A stretch of 64,000 nt of DNA from positions 496,001 through 560,000 of the forward strand of contig NZ_JAHDTI010000007.1 of the NCBI RefSeq assembly GCF_018531495.1, read 5' to 3'. The stretch comes from Nonomuraea sediminis (GTDB lineage: Bacteria > Actinomycetota > Actinomycetes > Streptosporangiales > Streptosporangiaceae). Position numbers and translations under genes: made by a program. This document shows, in pieces, positions 51,667 through 59,844 of this stretch; the stretch's first letter is position 1; the number at the start of each line of letters is the position of its first letter. The notes below the pieces were generated by a model that saw nothing but the letters and a program-made list of their open reading frames with translations, was not told the DNA's origin and ran no database searches.

Positions 51667-54600
51667 CCCGTCCCTGGTCTTGGCCGCCCCGGGAGCGCGG
51701 GTGCTGCTGGCCGGGTCGGCCACGCACGCGGCCGGTTCGATCCTGGGCGATCGGCCGTCGGTCGCGGCCAGCGTCGCTGACCTGGGGCGGTGCCTGACCG
51801 ATCGCGCGGGCCTGGATCCGGCGCACCTCAGCGTTCTGGTCGACCCCGCCGACCCGGCGACCCTCGCCACGGCCCTGTCCGACCTGGCCGGGCAGGCCGA
51901 AGACGTGCTGGTCTTCGGTTACGTCGGGCACGGGGTACTCGACGACGACGGGGAGCTGCATCTGGCGACCCGGGCCACGATCGACCTTCGCCGGGGCCTT
52001 GCGGCGTATCAGGCGCTGCCGTACGCGGTGGTCCGTCAGATTCTCGCCCACGCCACAGCGCGGCTGGTACTGGTGCTGGTCGACTGCTGTTTCGCCGGCC
52101 TGGCCGACGGCGCGACGAGCGCCGAGCCGCCGGGACGCCTGTTCGATCATGACCAGCGCGGGATGTATGTGCTGGCGTCCACCGGTCCCCGTGAGCAGGC
52201 GTGGGCGCCGCCCGGCGAAACCTATACGAGCTTCACCGGCGCGCTCATCAGCTTGATCACCGGTGGGGATCCGATCGCCCCGGCGGTGCTGACGATCGAC
52301 GACTGCTACCGGTCCTTGAGCCGGGTCATGACCGAGCGGGATCTGCCGCGTCCGCACCGGCGGGTCGTCGACGCCGCCGACCGCGCCATCGTGTTCGCCA
52401 ACCGCGCCCACCTTCACCGCCAGGGTCTGGACCGGCGTGGCCCGCCCGTGACACCCGTGGTGTCCGCGCGGCTGGGACGATCTGCCCCCCGGGAGGAGGC
52501 TTCCGGACTACCAGGATCAGCAGCGGCCGAGGATTCTGATCAGCCCGGCCTCACCGGCACTGATCAGCCCGACCGGTTCGGCACGGCGGCCACCGCACCG
52601 GCCGCGGAGACACCCACACCCGCAAGCGCCCCAAGCAGCACGACGACAGGGGGGCCGAAGACGGCGTTCAGTCCCTACCGTGGGCTGGCGGCGTTCGGTC
52701 CTGAGGACGCCGAGTTCTTCTTCGGCCGCGAGGAGCTGACTCGGTCCCTGATCGACCGTGTGGCTGCGGGCCGGGGGCAGCCGGGCCCGCTGGTGGTGAC
52801 CGGTGCCTCGGGTGCGGGCAAATCGTCGCTGCTGCGCGCGGGCCTGCTCACCGCCCTGCGTACGGCCCGCACCCCGGCGGTGGTGTTCACTCCAACCGGC
52901 GACCCGCTCGGGCAGCTGGCACGGCAGCTGGCATCCTTAGGCGGCGCCACCGGCGTACGCGCGAGCGTGGATGCCGATCACCTGCGAGAGCGGCTGCGGG
53001 AAGATCCGCAGGCGGCCGGTGACTTGCTTGCGGCGCTGGAGGCTCGGCCGGTCATCGTCGTGGACCAGTTCGAGGAGCTGTTCACCGCGACCCTCGATGA
53101 GGACGTGCGGCGGGCGAGCGTGCAGGCCCTGCACGCGGCCAGCACGCAGGCCGGGGTGGTGGTCGCGGTGCGGGCGGACTTCTTCGGGCACTGCGCCGCC
53201 TACCCGCTGCTGGTCCCCGCCCTGGAACACGCCTTGGTCGTCGGCCCGATGAGCGAAACGCACCTGCGCCAGGCGATCGAGAAACCTGCCCGCAAAGCGG
53301 GCCTGGAGCTCGAATCCGGGCTGGTGGAGCTGCTGCTGGATGATGTCGGCGCCTCTCCTGGCCGGCCCGCGTCGGCGGAGGGGACGTTGCCGCTGCTGTC
53401 GCACGCGTTGCTGTCGACCTGGCAGCACAGCCCGGAGGCGATGATGACCCTGGCCGGATACCGGGCCAGCGGCGGCGTCGCCGGGGCGCTGGCCCAATCC
53501 GCCGACACCACCCTGGCCCACCTGCCCTTGCGGGACCGTGCCACGGCCCGCACCGTCTTGACCACGCTGGTCCGGCTCGGTGACGAGGTCGCCGACACCC
53601 GGCGCAAAGTGACCCACACCGAACTGGTGGCCGTCGTCGAGGAGAGTGAACGGCCTGCCGTGCAGGCCACGCTCGACCGGTTCACCGACGCGCGGCTGAT
53701 CAGCCAAACCGCTGAGGGGGCCGAGCTCACCCATGAGGCGTTGATCCGCGCGTGGCCGCAGCTACAGGAATGGCTGGACGCCGACCGGGCCGCGCTGATC
53801 GCCCGGCAACGCCTGGCCGACGACGCCCGCCAGTGGGACCATCACGACCGCAACCCGGCCTTCCTCTACCGGGGCACCCGCCTGGCCCAGGCGCCACGCG
53901 ACGACCGGGCCAGTCCCGAGGCCGCAGGTCCGGGGCCGGCCGTAGCGGGAACTGGCCGCGCCTGGTTGAGCGAGGTAGAACGCGACTTCCTCGCCGCCGC
54001 GCGGCGCCTGGCCCGCCGCGGCCGCCGCGTCCAGCGGCTGGTCATCATCACACTGGCCGTCCTTGTGATCGTCTCGCTGACCGCGAGCGCTGTCGCGTTC
54101 AACGCGGCCCGGAACGCGACAGACGTCGCCCAGCAGGCAAGGCAGGCCAGCCGGCAAGCCCTGTCTCGGCAGTTGGCCGCGCAGAGTATCGGACTCAGCG
54201 ATTTTGACGGCACCCTGTCCCAACTGCTCGCGGTCGCGGCACGGACACAAGCACCGACATCCGACGCCCGCCTCAGCCTGCTCAACGCCGCAGTGAATCC
54301 GGCGCGCGGCATCCTCACCGGCCACCAGGGCGCGGTGTACGGGGTGGTGTTCAGCCCGGACGGGCGCACCCTGGCCAGCGCCGGATACGACGGCACGATC
54401 CGGCTCTGGGATGCCGCGACCCGTCGGCAGATCGGCTCCCTTATCGGCCACCAAGGCGCGGTGAACGGGGTGGTGTTCAGCCCGGACGGGCGCACCCTGG
54501 CCAGCGCCGGAGCCGACGGCACGATCCGGCTCTGGGATACTGCGACCCGTCGGCAGATCGGCTCATCCCTGATCGGCCACCAGGGCGGGGTGTACGGGGT

Positions 54601-56230
54601 GGTGTTCAGCCCGGACGGGCGCATCCTGGCCAGCGCCGGATACGACGGCACGATTCGGCTCTGGGATGCCGCGACCCGTCGGCAGATCGGCTCACCCCTG
54701 ATCGGCCACCAGCGCGGGGTGAACGGGGTGGTGTTCAGCCCGGACGGGCACACCCTGGCCAGCGCCGGATACGACGCCACGATTCGGCTCTGGGATGCCG
54801 CGACCCACCGGCAGATCGGCTCACCCCTGATCGGCCACCAGCGCGGGGTGAACGGGGTGAACGGGGTGGTGTTCAGCCCGGACGGGCGTACCCTGGCCAG
54901 CTCTGGAGCCGACGGCACGATCCGGCTCTGGGATGCCGCGACTCACCGGCAGATCGGCTCACCCCTGATCGGCCACCAGGGCGGGGTGAACGGGGTGGTG
55001 TTCAGCCTGGACGGGCGTACCCTGGCCAGCGGCGGACACGACGGCACGATCCGGCTCTGGGATGCCGCGGCCCACCGGCAGATCGGCTCACCTCTGAATA
55101 GCCATCAGAGCGCGGTGAACGGGGTGAACGGGGTGGTGTTCAGCCCGGACGGGCGTACCCTGGCCAGCTCTGGAGCCGACGGCACGATCCGGCTCTGGGA
55201 TGCCGCGACTCACCGGCAGATCGGCTCACCCCTGACCGGCCACCGGAGTTGGGTGAACGGGGTGGTGTTCAGCCCGGACGGGCGTACCCTGGCCAGCTCT
55301 GGAGCCGACGGCACGATCCGGCTCTGGGATGCCGCGACTCACCGGCAGATCGGCTCACCCCTGGCCGGCCGCCAGGACGCGGTGAGCGGGGTGGTGTTCA
55401 GCCCGGACGGACACACCCTGGCCAGCGCCGGATACGACACCACGATCCGGCTCTGGGATGCCGCGACCCATCGGCAGATCGGCTCACCCCTGACCGGCCA
55501 CCAGGGCGGGGTGAACGGGGTGGTGTTCAGCCCGGACGGGCGCACCCTGGCCAGCGCCGGAACCGACGCCACGATCCGGCTCTGGGATGCCGCGACCCAC
55601 CGGCAGATCGGCTCACCCCTGAATAGCCACCAGGGCGTGGTGTACGGGGTGGTGTTCAGCCCGGACGGGCGTACCCTGGCCAGCACCGGAACCGACGGCA
55701 CGGTCCGGCTTTGGGATGCCGCGACCCGTCGGCAGATCGGCTCCCTGACCGGTCACCAGGGCGGGGTGAGCGGGGTGGTGTTCAGCCCGGACGGGCGTAC
55801 CCTGGCCAGCACCGGAACCGACGCCACGATCCGGCTCTGGGATGCCGCGACCCATCGGCAGATCGGCTCACCCCTGACCGGCCACCAGGACGCGGTGTAC
55901 GGGGTGGTGTTCAGCCCGGACGGGCGCACCCTGGCCAGCGCCGGAGCCGACGCCACGATCCGGCTCTGGGATACCGCGACCCATCGGCAGATCGGCTCAC
56001 CCCCGACCGGTCACCAGGGCGGGGTGAGCGGGGTGGTGTTCAGCCCGGACGGGCACACCCTGGCCAGCGCCGGATACGACGCCACGATCCGGCTCTGGGA
56101 CGCGAAGCTACCTGACGATCCGCTATCCGCAGTGTGCGCTGCGGCAGGCCGGCCGCTGACGCAGGAGGAGTGGTCACAGTACGCGCCAGGTGAGCCCTAC
56201 CAGGCCGTATGCCCCCACAGCGCTCGATGA
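51653..56230 (+). CDS. Caspase-like protease / STAND NTPase / WD40 protein
   Basis: 1525 aa. Residues ~15-250 form a caspase-family (C14) domain: catalytic His93 in GYVGHG and Cys146 in LVDCCFAG. A Pro/Ser/Thr-rich linker (~265-335) follows. The nSTAND1 NTPase spans ~340-790: FSPYRGLAAFGPEDAEFFFG, Walker A GASGAGKSS (Lys390), Walker B VIVVDQFEEL (Asp471), then helical STAND sequence ending ELTHEALIRAWPQLQEWLD. One membrane helix lies at ~797-816 (LVIITLAVLVIVSLTASAVA). Fourteen WD40 repeats fill ~886-1486, with a ~39-residue tail. The start overlaps the EACC1 gene by 14 bp. The architecture is that of an NLR-like conflict switch: WD40 sensing, NTP-driven oligomerisation, protease activation. 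The target is unknown. Confidence 0.9.
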   Translation: MTATDPSLVLAAPGARVLLAGSATHAAGSILGDRPSVAASVADLGRCLTDRAGLDPAHLSVLVDPADPATLATALSDLAGQAEDVLVFGYVGHGVLDDDGELHLATRATIDLRRGLAAYQALPYAVVRQILAHATARLVLVLVDCCFAGLADGATSAEPPGRLFDHDQRGMYVLASTGPREQAWAPPGETYTSFTGALISLITGGDPIAPAVLTIDDCYRSLSRVMTERDLPRPHRRVVDAADRAIVFANRAHLHRQGLDRRGPPVTPVVSARLGRSAPREEASGLPGSAAAEDSDQPGLTGTDQPDRFGTAATAPAAETPTPASAPSSTTTGGPKTAFSPYRGLAAFGPEDAEFFFGREELTRSLIDRVAAGRGQPGPLVVTGASGAGKSSLLRAGLLTALRTARTPAVVFTPTGDPLGQLARQLASLGGATGVRASVDADHLRERLREDPQAAGDLLAALEARPVIVVDQFEELFTATLDEDVRRASVQALHAASTQAGVVVAVRADFFGHCAAYPLLVPALEHALVVGPMSETHLRQAIEKPARKAGLELESGLVELLLDDVGASPGRPASAEGTLPLLSHALLSTWQHSPEAMMTLAGYRASGGVAGALAQSADTTLAHLPLRDRATARTVLTTLVRLGDEVADTRRKVTHTELVAVVEESERPAVQATLDRFTDARLISQTAEGAELTHEALIRAWPQLQEWLDADRAALIARQRLADDARQWDHHDRNPAFLYRGTRLAQAPRDDRASPEAAGPGPAVAGTGRAWLSEVERDFLAAARRLARRGRRVQRLVIITLAVLVIVSLTASAVAFNAARNATDVAQQARQASRQALSRQLAAQSIGLSDFDGTLSQLLAVAARTQAPTSDARLSLLNAAVNPARGILTGHQGAVYGVVFSPDGRTLASAGYDGTIRLWDAATRRQIGSLIGHQGAVNGVVFSPDGRTLASAGADGTIRLWDTATRRQIGSSLIGHQGGVYGVVFSPDGRILASAGYDGTIRLWDAATRRQIGSPLIGHQRGVNGVVFSPDGHTLASAGYDATIRLWDAATHRQIGSPLIGHQRGVNGVNGVVFSPDGRTLASSGADGTIRLWDAATHRQIGSPLIGHQGGVNGVVFSLDGRTLASGGHDGTIRLWDAAAHRQIGSPLNSHQSAVNGVNGVVFSPDGRTLASSGADGTIRLWDAATHRQIGSPLTGHRSWVNGVVFSPDGRTLASSGADGTIRLWDAATHRQIGSPLAGRQDAVSGVVFSPDGHTLASAGYDTTIRLWDAATHRQIGSPLTGHQGGVNGVVFSPDGRTLASAGTDATIRLWDAATHRQIGSPLNSHQGVVYGVVFSPDGRTLASTGTDGTVRLWDAATRRQIGSLTGHQGGVSGVVFSPDGRTLASTGTDATIRLWDAATHRQIGSPLTGHQDAVYGVVFSPDGRTLASAGADATIRLWDTATHRQIGSPPTGHQGGVSGVVFSPDGHTLASAGYDATIRLWDAKLPDDPLSAVCAAAGRPLTQEEWSQYAPGEPYQAVCPHSAR
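54311..56104 (+). repeat. Fourteen tandem WD40-encoding repeats
   Basis: Units of ~126-138 bp encode about 43 residues each, with the shared core VVFSPDGRTLAS, TIRLWDAAT and RQIGS. DNA identity between units is very high. Differences concentrate at a few positions: the two residues after GHQ, the Y/N/S before GVVF, and A/S/T, Y/A/T/H and G/A/T around the G-x-D-x-T segment. Units 5 and 7 have an extra VNG (9-bp duplication). Fourteen units suit two seven-bladed propellers. Confidence 0.9.
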
Positions 56231-56257
56231 GCGCAACCGGGACGCGATCAGGCGCCG

Positions 56258-56980
56258 TCACCAGTGGTCCGTTCGTTGCCAGGCACTTCCGGAATGCTCA
56301 ATTGACGTCAGCAACTGCGTGGGGGCTACGGGGGATGACGCGAGCGAAGAGTCCCGATTGGAGCCGCGCGCCGGTTGCTGGTCCTTAAAACGGTCGTTTT
56401 GGGACGGCTGGTCGTGCTGGTCAACCTTCGAGCGTTTGCCCACCAGTTGCGCTGGCGCGCTCGCCGACGCGGCCGTGAGCACGGGCGGCGGCCAGGCCCT
56501 CGCGGGTGCCGGCTGGGCGCCGACCGTCAAGACGATCGCGAGTGCCTCGGCCAGGGCGGCGACCGCCCAGAAGGACAACGCGATAGCCAAGGGGAGGACG
56601 GGTTGGTGAGCGAGGTTGACGGGCCCTTGGAACTCGAAGAACGCCGCCGTCAGCCAGATCAAGGCGGCCAGCCGCCAGACCCGCTTCCACTTTCCGGAGG
56701 GCCATGCCGTCGCGACCGAGCGGTAGACGAAGGAGTAGCCGGTGGCGAAGGCGAAGTAGCCCGCCAGAATCACCAGGGGATGATCGACCAGCAGTGGAAG
56801 GGGCTCGATGTCCTTCCAGATCGCGATGAGCTTGGGGCTCTGCGTGGCCGGGTCGAACAGCAGCCCGGTCTCACCGCGGCTGGAGCACCCGAAGCGGGCA
56901 AAGGTCACGTACAGTCCGGCGCACAACGCCACCCCGCCGGTCAGGCCGCCCAGTGCCGTACGTGTGAGCGAAGGCTTCAT
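56258..56980 (-). CDS. Hypothetical membrane protein (240 aa)
   Basis: Not assigned to a family. Hydrophobic segments include LGGLTGGVALCAGLYVTFAR, LVILAGYFAFATGYSFVYR, LAALIWLTAAFFEF and LALSFWAVAALAEALAIVLT, giving about four helices, followed by a ~70-residue polar C-terminal tail. It ends 28 bp from the convergent STAND gene and starts 4 bp downstream of the FAD monooxygenase stop in the same direction, so it probably belongs to that operon. Confidence 0.65.
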   Translation of the reverse strand: MKPSLTRTALGGLTGGVALCAGLYVTFARFGCSSRGETGLLFDPATQSPKLIAIWKDIEPLPLLVDHPLVILAGYFAFATGYSFVYRSVATAWPSGKWKRVWRLAALIWLTAAFFEFQGPVNLAHQPVLPLAIALSFWAVAALAEALAIVLTVGAQPAPARAWPPPVLTAASASAPAQLVGKRSKVDQHDQPSQNDRFKDQQPARGSNRDSSLASSPVAPTQLLTSIEHSGSAWQRTDHW

Positions 56981-56984
56981 GACG

Positions 56985-58193
56985 TCACTGCCCGAGGTCG
57001 GCGAAGATCCGGCGCTTGAGCGGGGGAACGACGTCGATCACCCGTAGGGCGGTCCGGGCGATGGCCAGGCCCGCGCGGCTGTCCAGCGAGGTCTGACGCT
57101 TGAGCTCGGCGAGTGAGGCGCGGACTGCCGCGAAGCCGTACTCGATCATTTGTGTCTCGTAGTCACCGATCGCCTGAAGCAACGCTCGCTCGCCGCGGTC
57201 GGCGGCGGCCAGGCCGCGGGCGAGCAGCGCCGCGTCGCGCAGTGCGGTGTTCGCGCCGATGCCGCGGGCCGGGGTCATGCTGTGGATGGCGTCGCCCAGC
57301 AGGGTGACCGTGCTCGGCTGCCATGGGGAGACCGGCACCGCGCTGCGGACGGCGGTCGCGCTCACGACGGCGGGGTCGGTGTCGCGGATCAGAGCACGCA
57401 GGTTGCGGTGCCATCCGGTGGTCAGAGCGAGGGCACGGGACCGGAGTCGTTCCCCGTCCAGGCCCGACGTCTCTCCCATGGCGGTGTGGCGGGCGCCCAG
57501 GCCCCAGCTGACGAAGTCGCCGCCGGTCTGGCGTGGGTATTCCTGAACCGCCACGAACATGCCCGCGCCGCCGGGCGCGGTGATGGTGGCGGGCCCACTG
57601 AAGAGCACCTCGGGCAGCAGGGCGCGGACGCGGCCGGTGAGCGGGAGGCGGCCGGCGATGGTGCGCATGCCGGTGTCCAGCCGCTCGGCGTGCGGGAGGT
57701 ACTGGTGGCGGATCCGCGAGCCGGTGCCGTCGGCGGCCACCAGAACGTCGGCGGTGGCCGTGGTGCCGTCGCCGAACAGCGCGGTGACGGCGCCATCCGG
57801 CTCATACCGGTAGCCGGTGCAGGTCTTGCCGAAGCGTACGAGCGATTCCAGATCGCTGAGCAGCACGTTGCGGAAGGTGTCCCGGCTGACCGAGCGGTGG
57901 CCCTCGGTCCTGCCCTTGGCGGTGAGCAGGCGACGCAGGTTCTCGGTGTAGAAGGTCATGATCTCGGCCGGGCGTCCGCTGGTGGCCTCGAACGCCTCGA
58001 GGACCTGCTGGGGCAGGCACTCACGGAGGGCGCGCAGACCAGTGGGGTTGAGGTGCAACCGGTAACCCTGCGGGCGGTCGGCGGGGCCGCGGTCCCGCTC
58101 GTAAACGCTGACGGATATCCCGGTACGGCGCAGCCCCTGCGCGAGCGCGAGACCGCCGATCCCGGCACCGATGATCAACACGTTGACAGGCAT
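56985..58193 (-). CDS. FAD-dependent monooxygenase (PHBH/aromatic hydroxylase family)
   Basis: 402 aa. FAD fingerprint LIIGAGIGGLALAQGLRRTG at residue 5, the DG motif VLVAADGTGSRIRHQYLP near 155 and the GD motif LLGDAIHSMTPARGIGANTA near 290 define a class A flavoprotein monooxygenase such as those acting on polyketides, rifamycins or tetracyclines. GAGGAG precedes the ATG at 58193; the much longer open frame upstream is a shadow. The upstream PadR gene lies on the same strand across a strong hairpin, and a membrane protein follows. Possible role: antibiotic modification or tailoring, not proven. Confidence 0.88.
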   Translation of the reverse strand: MPVNVLIIGAGIGGLALAQGLRRTGISVSVYERDRGPADRPQGYRLHLNPTGLRALRECLPQQVLEAFEATSGRPAEIMTFYTENLRRLLTAKGRTEGHRSVSRDTFRNVLLSDLESLVRFGKTCTGYRYEPDGAVTALFGDGTTATADVLVAADGTGSRIRHQYLPHAERLDTGMRTIAGRLPLTGRVRALLPEVLFSGPATITAPGGAGMFVAVQEYPRQTGGDFVSWGLGARHTAMGETSGLDGERLRSRALALTTGWHRNLRALIRDTDPAVVSATAVRSAVPVSPWQPSTVTLLGDAIHSMTPARGIGANTALRDAALLARGLAAADRGERALLQAIGDYETQMIEYGFAAVRASLAELKRQTSLDSRAGLAIARTALRVIDVVPPLKRRIFADLGQ

Positions 58194-58308
58194 GGTGAAA
58201 CTCCTCGCTGGATCGGTACGTCCTCGCGAGCAGCTCACCGGGTAACCTTGACATGCGTATCTGAGGCCCCGGCTCGCGTGCTGACGCGAGGACCGGCTCG
58301 GATTCGAG

Positions 58309-58346
58309 GGCCCCGGGGGGCGTGTTGGCGCACGCGGTCCGGGGCC
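58309..58346. terminator. Strong hairpin between PadR and monooxygenase genes
   Basis: GGCCCCGG (58309-58316) and CCGGGGCC (58339-58346) pair perfectly, with an inner GCGTG/CACGC stem in the loop. On the plus strand it is followed by CTTCTTCG. It lies 9 bp after the PadR stop on the minus strand, so it probably ends or attenuates PadR transcripts before the monooxygenase gene. Confidence 0.6.
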
Positions 58347-58354
58347 TTCTTCGT

Positions 58355-58966
58355 TCAGCTCATGTGAGCACCTCCCGGTGCCACCAGTAGACCGGGGTCG
58401 GCCCTGACCGCGTCGGCATCCCACACCAGCCGGCTCCCGGCGATGTCCTCGGCCAGTTCCCGCACCCAGCTGAGTTCGGCGCGCCGCAGGGTGAGCAGGT
58501 ACTCCAGTTCGAGCAGCAGGAGTCGGTGCAGCCGTCGCCCCAGCCCCGACCGCTGTGCCTCCAGCTCGGCGATCTGCCCTTCCAGCAGCACCGCCCGAGT
58601 CCGCAGCGCCTCCCGCGCCGCCTCGACCGGTAGCTGGGCCAGCAGGCCCACGGCTGCTGTGAACGCGGGATAGTCCTCCAGCGGCACCGAGACCAGCTCG
58701 CCGAGCTGGTCCTGCAAGTGCTCGAACCCCTCCGGGGCGAGCCGATAGACGGTCCGCTCCGGCCGGCGGCCCTCCCTGCCGGTCTCCACTTCCTCGATCA
58801 GCCCAGCCCGTTGCAACCGCTCGACTGCCCGGTAGAGGCTGCGCGGCGATCCGGCGGCATAGTCCTTGCGGCGCTGCCGGATGAGCAGGCGCATCTCGTA
58901 CGGATGCCGATCCCGTTCGCTCAGCAGGGCCAGGATCGTCAACCCCAGTAGGTCCGGCGCTCCCAT
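58355..58966 (-). CDS. PadR-family transcriptional regulator
   Basis: 203 aa. N-terminal winged helix with MGAPDLLGLTILALLSERDR, HPYEMRLLIRQRRKDYAAGS, SLYRAVERLQRAGLIEEVET and the wing ERTVYRLAPEGFEHLQDQL; the C-terminal half is a long helical dimer domain rich in Leu and Arg. Two 13-bp direct repeats lie just upstream and may be its operator. It probably regulates the monooxygenase gene downstream. Confidence 0.87.
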   Translation of the reverse strand: MGAPDLLGLTILALLSERDRHPYEMRLLIRQRRKDYAAGSPRSLYRAVERLQRAGLIEEVETGREGRRPERTVYRLAPEGFEHLQDQLGELVSVPLEDYPAFTAAVGLLAQLPVEAAREALRTRAVLLEGQIAELEAQRSGLGRRLHRLLLLELEYLLTLRRAELSWVRELAEDIAGSRLVWDADAVRADPGLLVAPGGAHMS

Positions 58967-58976
58967 GACCATCCTT

Positions 58977-59004
58977 GTCAGCCGCACTAATGTCATCCGC
59001 ACTA
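58977..59004. promoter_or_regulatory. Direct repeats upstream of PadR gene
   Basis: GTCAGCCGCACTA (58977-58989) and GTCATCCGCACTA (58992-59004) repeat with a 15-bp period, 11 bp before the PadR start. The close tandem spacing resembles the 16-bp repeat in front of the PadR gene at 3483, although the sequences differ. A likely autoregulatory site. Confidence 0.5.
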
Positions 59005-59161
59005 TATGCGCAGAAGTGGCCACATGGCCAGGGCAGCCGGGGACTGGGGTCGAAGAGGAACCGCCCTCTCGTATGGCGAGTACGTCCGCGATCCGCTGGT
59101 TCCGATGCGGTGGTGAGCTGGGCGTTTGAAGACCTCGCCGGCGGCCAGACGGGTCGGCCCA

Positions 59162-59752
59162 TCACCCTGCGCGGAGTCGTGCCAGGTGGTAGTCGAGCGC
59201 CGCCACGACCTCCTTGGGCGTGTAGTGCCCAACCAGAGCGGCGTTCACGATGCCCTGCGCGAAGGCGTACAGGATGCTTGCCTCTTTGTCGGCATCCAGG
59301 TGGGCGGCGAGTTGGCCAGCGGCCTGGGCGGCCCTGATCTGCTCGGCGAGGAGGGACAGTAGGTGCGGCAGCCCGAGCCGCATCGCCGCCGCCTGGTCGT
59401 CGGCCACTACCGAGCTCGCCTGGAACGCCAGCCCGATGCGGTTCAGGTAGCTGCGCTCGTCATCCAGCGGTAGTAGTTCCAGTACGGTCCCTCGCAGCAG
59501 GTCGAGCGGCGTGGACTGGCGCGCGGTCACGGCTGCTACCCGGATCCCGATCCAGACCCTGAAGTGCTCCAGCGCCAGTAGCAGCATCTGGTCCTTCGTT
59601 GTGACGTAGTACTGCACTGTCCCCATGGACATTCCGGCCTCGGCGGCGACCTCCCTCAGGCTGACGCTCTCCATGCCCTTGTCGTGGATGATGCGGTGCA
59701 CGGCCTCGGCGATGTGCCGGCGCCGGGCGTCATGGTCAACGATCTTTGGCAT
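59162..59752 (-). CDS. TetR/AcrR family regulator
   Basis: 196 aa. HTH: IAEAVHRIIHDKGMESVSLR, EVAAEAGMSMGTVQYYVTTK; the C-terminal helical domain (TetR_C_6-like) carries AALVGHYTPKEVVAALDYHL. It is divergent from the glycosyltransferase gene at 59845, and the 90-bp gap holds two copies of a CATGC-GANT-GCATG palindrome, so it almost certainly represses the glycosyltransferase and itself. Confidence 0.88.
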   Translation of the reverse strand: MPKIVDHDARRRHIAEAVHRIIHDKGMESVSLREVAAEAGMSMGTVQYYVTTKDQMLLLALEHFRVWIGIRVAAVTARQSTPLDLLRGTVLELLPLDDERSYLNRIGLAFQASSVVADDQAAAMRLGLPHLLSLLAEQIRAAQAAGQLAAHLDADKEASILYAFAQGIVNAALVGHYTPKEVVAALDYHLARLRAG

Positions 59753-59767
59753 ATCCCATCACTTTCT

Positions 59768-59781
59768 CATGCGAGTGCATG
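59768..59781. promoter_or_regulatory. TetR operator copy 1
   Basis: CATGC-GAGT-GCATG is a perfect 5-bp inverted repeat, 16 bp upstream of the TetR start at 59752, sharing its core with copy 2. Confidence 0.6.
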
Positions 59782-59801
59782 GCAAAAGCCCGCCGCCGCT
59801 G

Positions 59802-59825
59802 TTTATCATGCGACTGCATGATAAA
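59802..59825. promoter_or_regulatory. TetR operator copy 2, extended palindrome
   Basis: TTTATCATGC and GCATGATAAA are perfect 10-bp inverted repeats around GACT, about 20 bp upstream of the glycosyltransferase start. The core matches copy 1. Confidence 0.7.
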
Positions 59826-59844
59826 CGAGACAGGGGAGACGAGG

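Noticed and set aside
54311..56104. Regular ~130-bp tandem repeats looked at first like a CRISPR or minisatellite array
   Set aside because: They stay in one reading frame and encode classic WD40 blades within a single protein; units are contiguous without spacers.
56985..59165. 726-aa open frame covering the monooxygenase and the PadR gene
   Set aside because: Residues before MPVNVLIIGAG are Gly/Arg-rich shadow of the PadR gene on the same strand.
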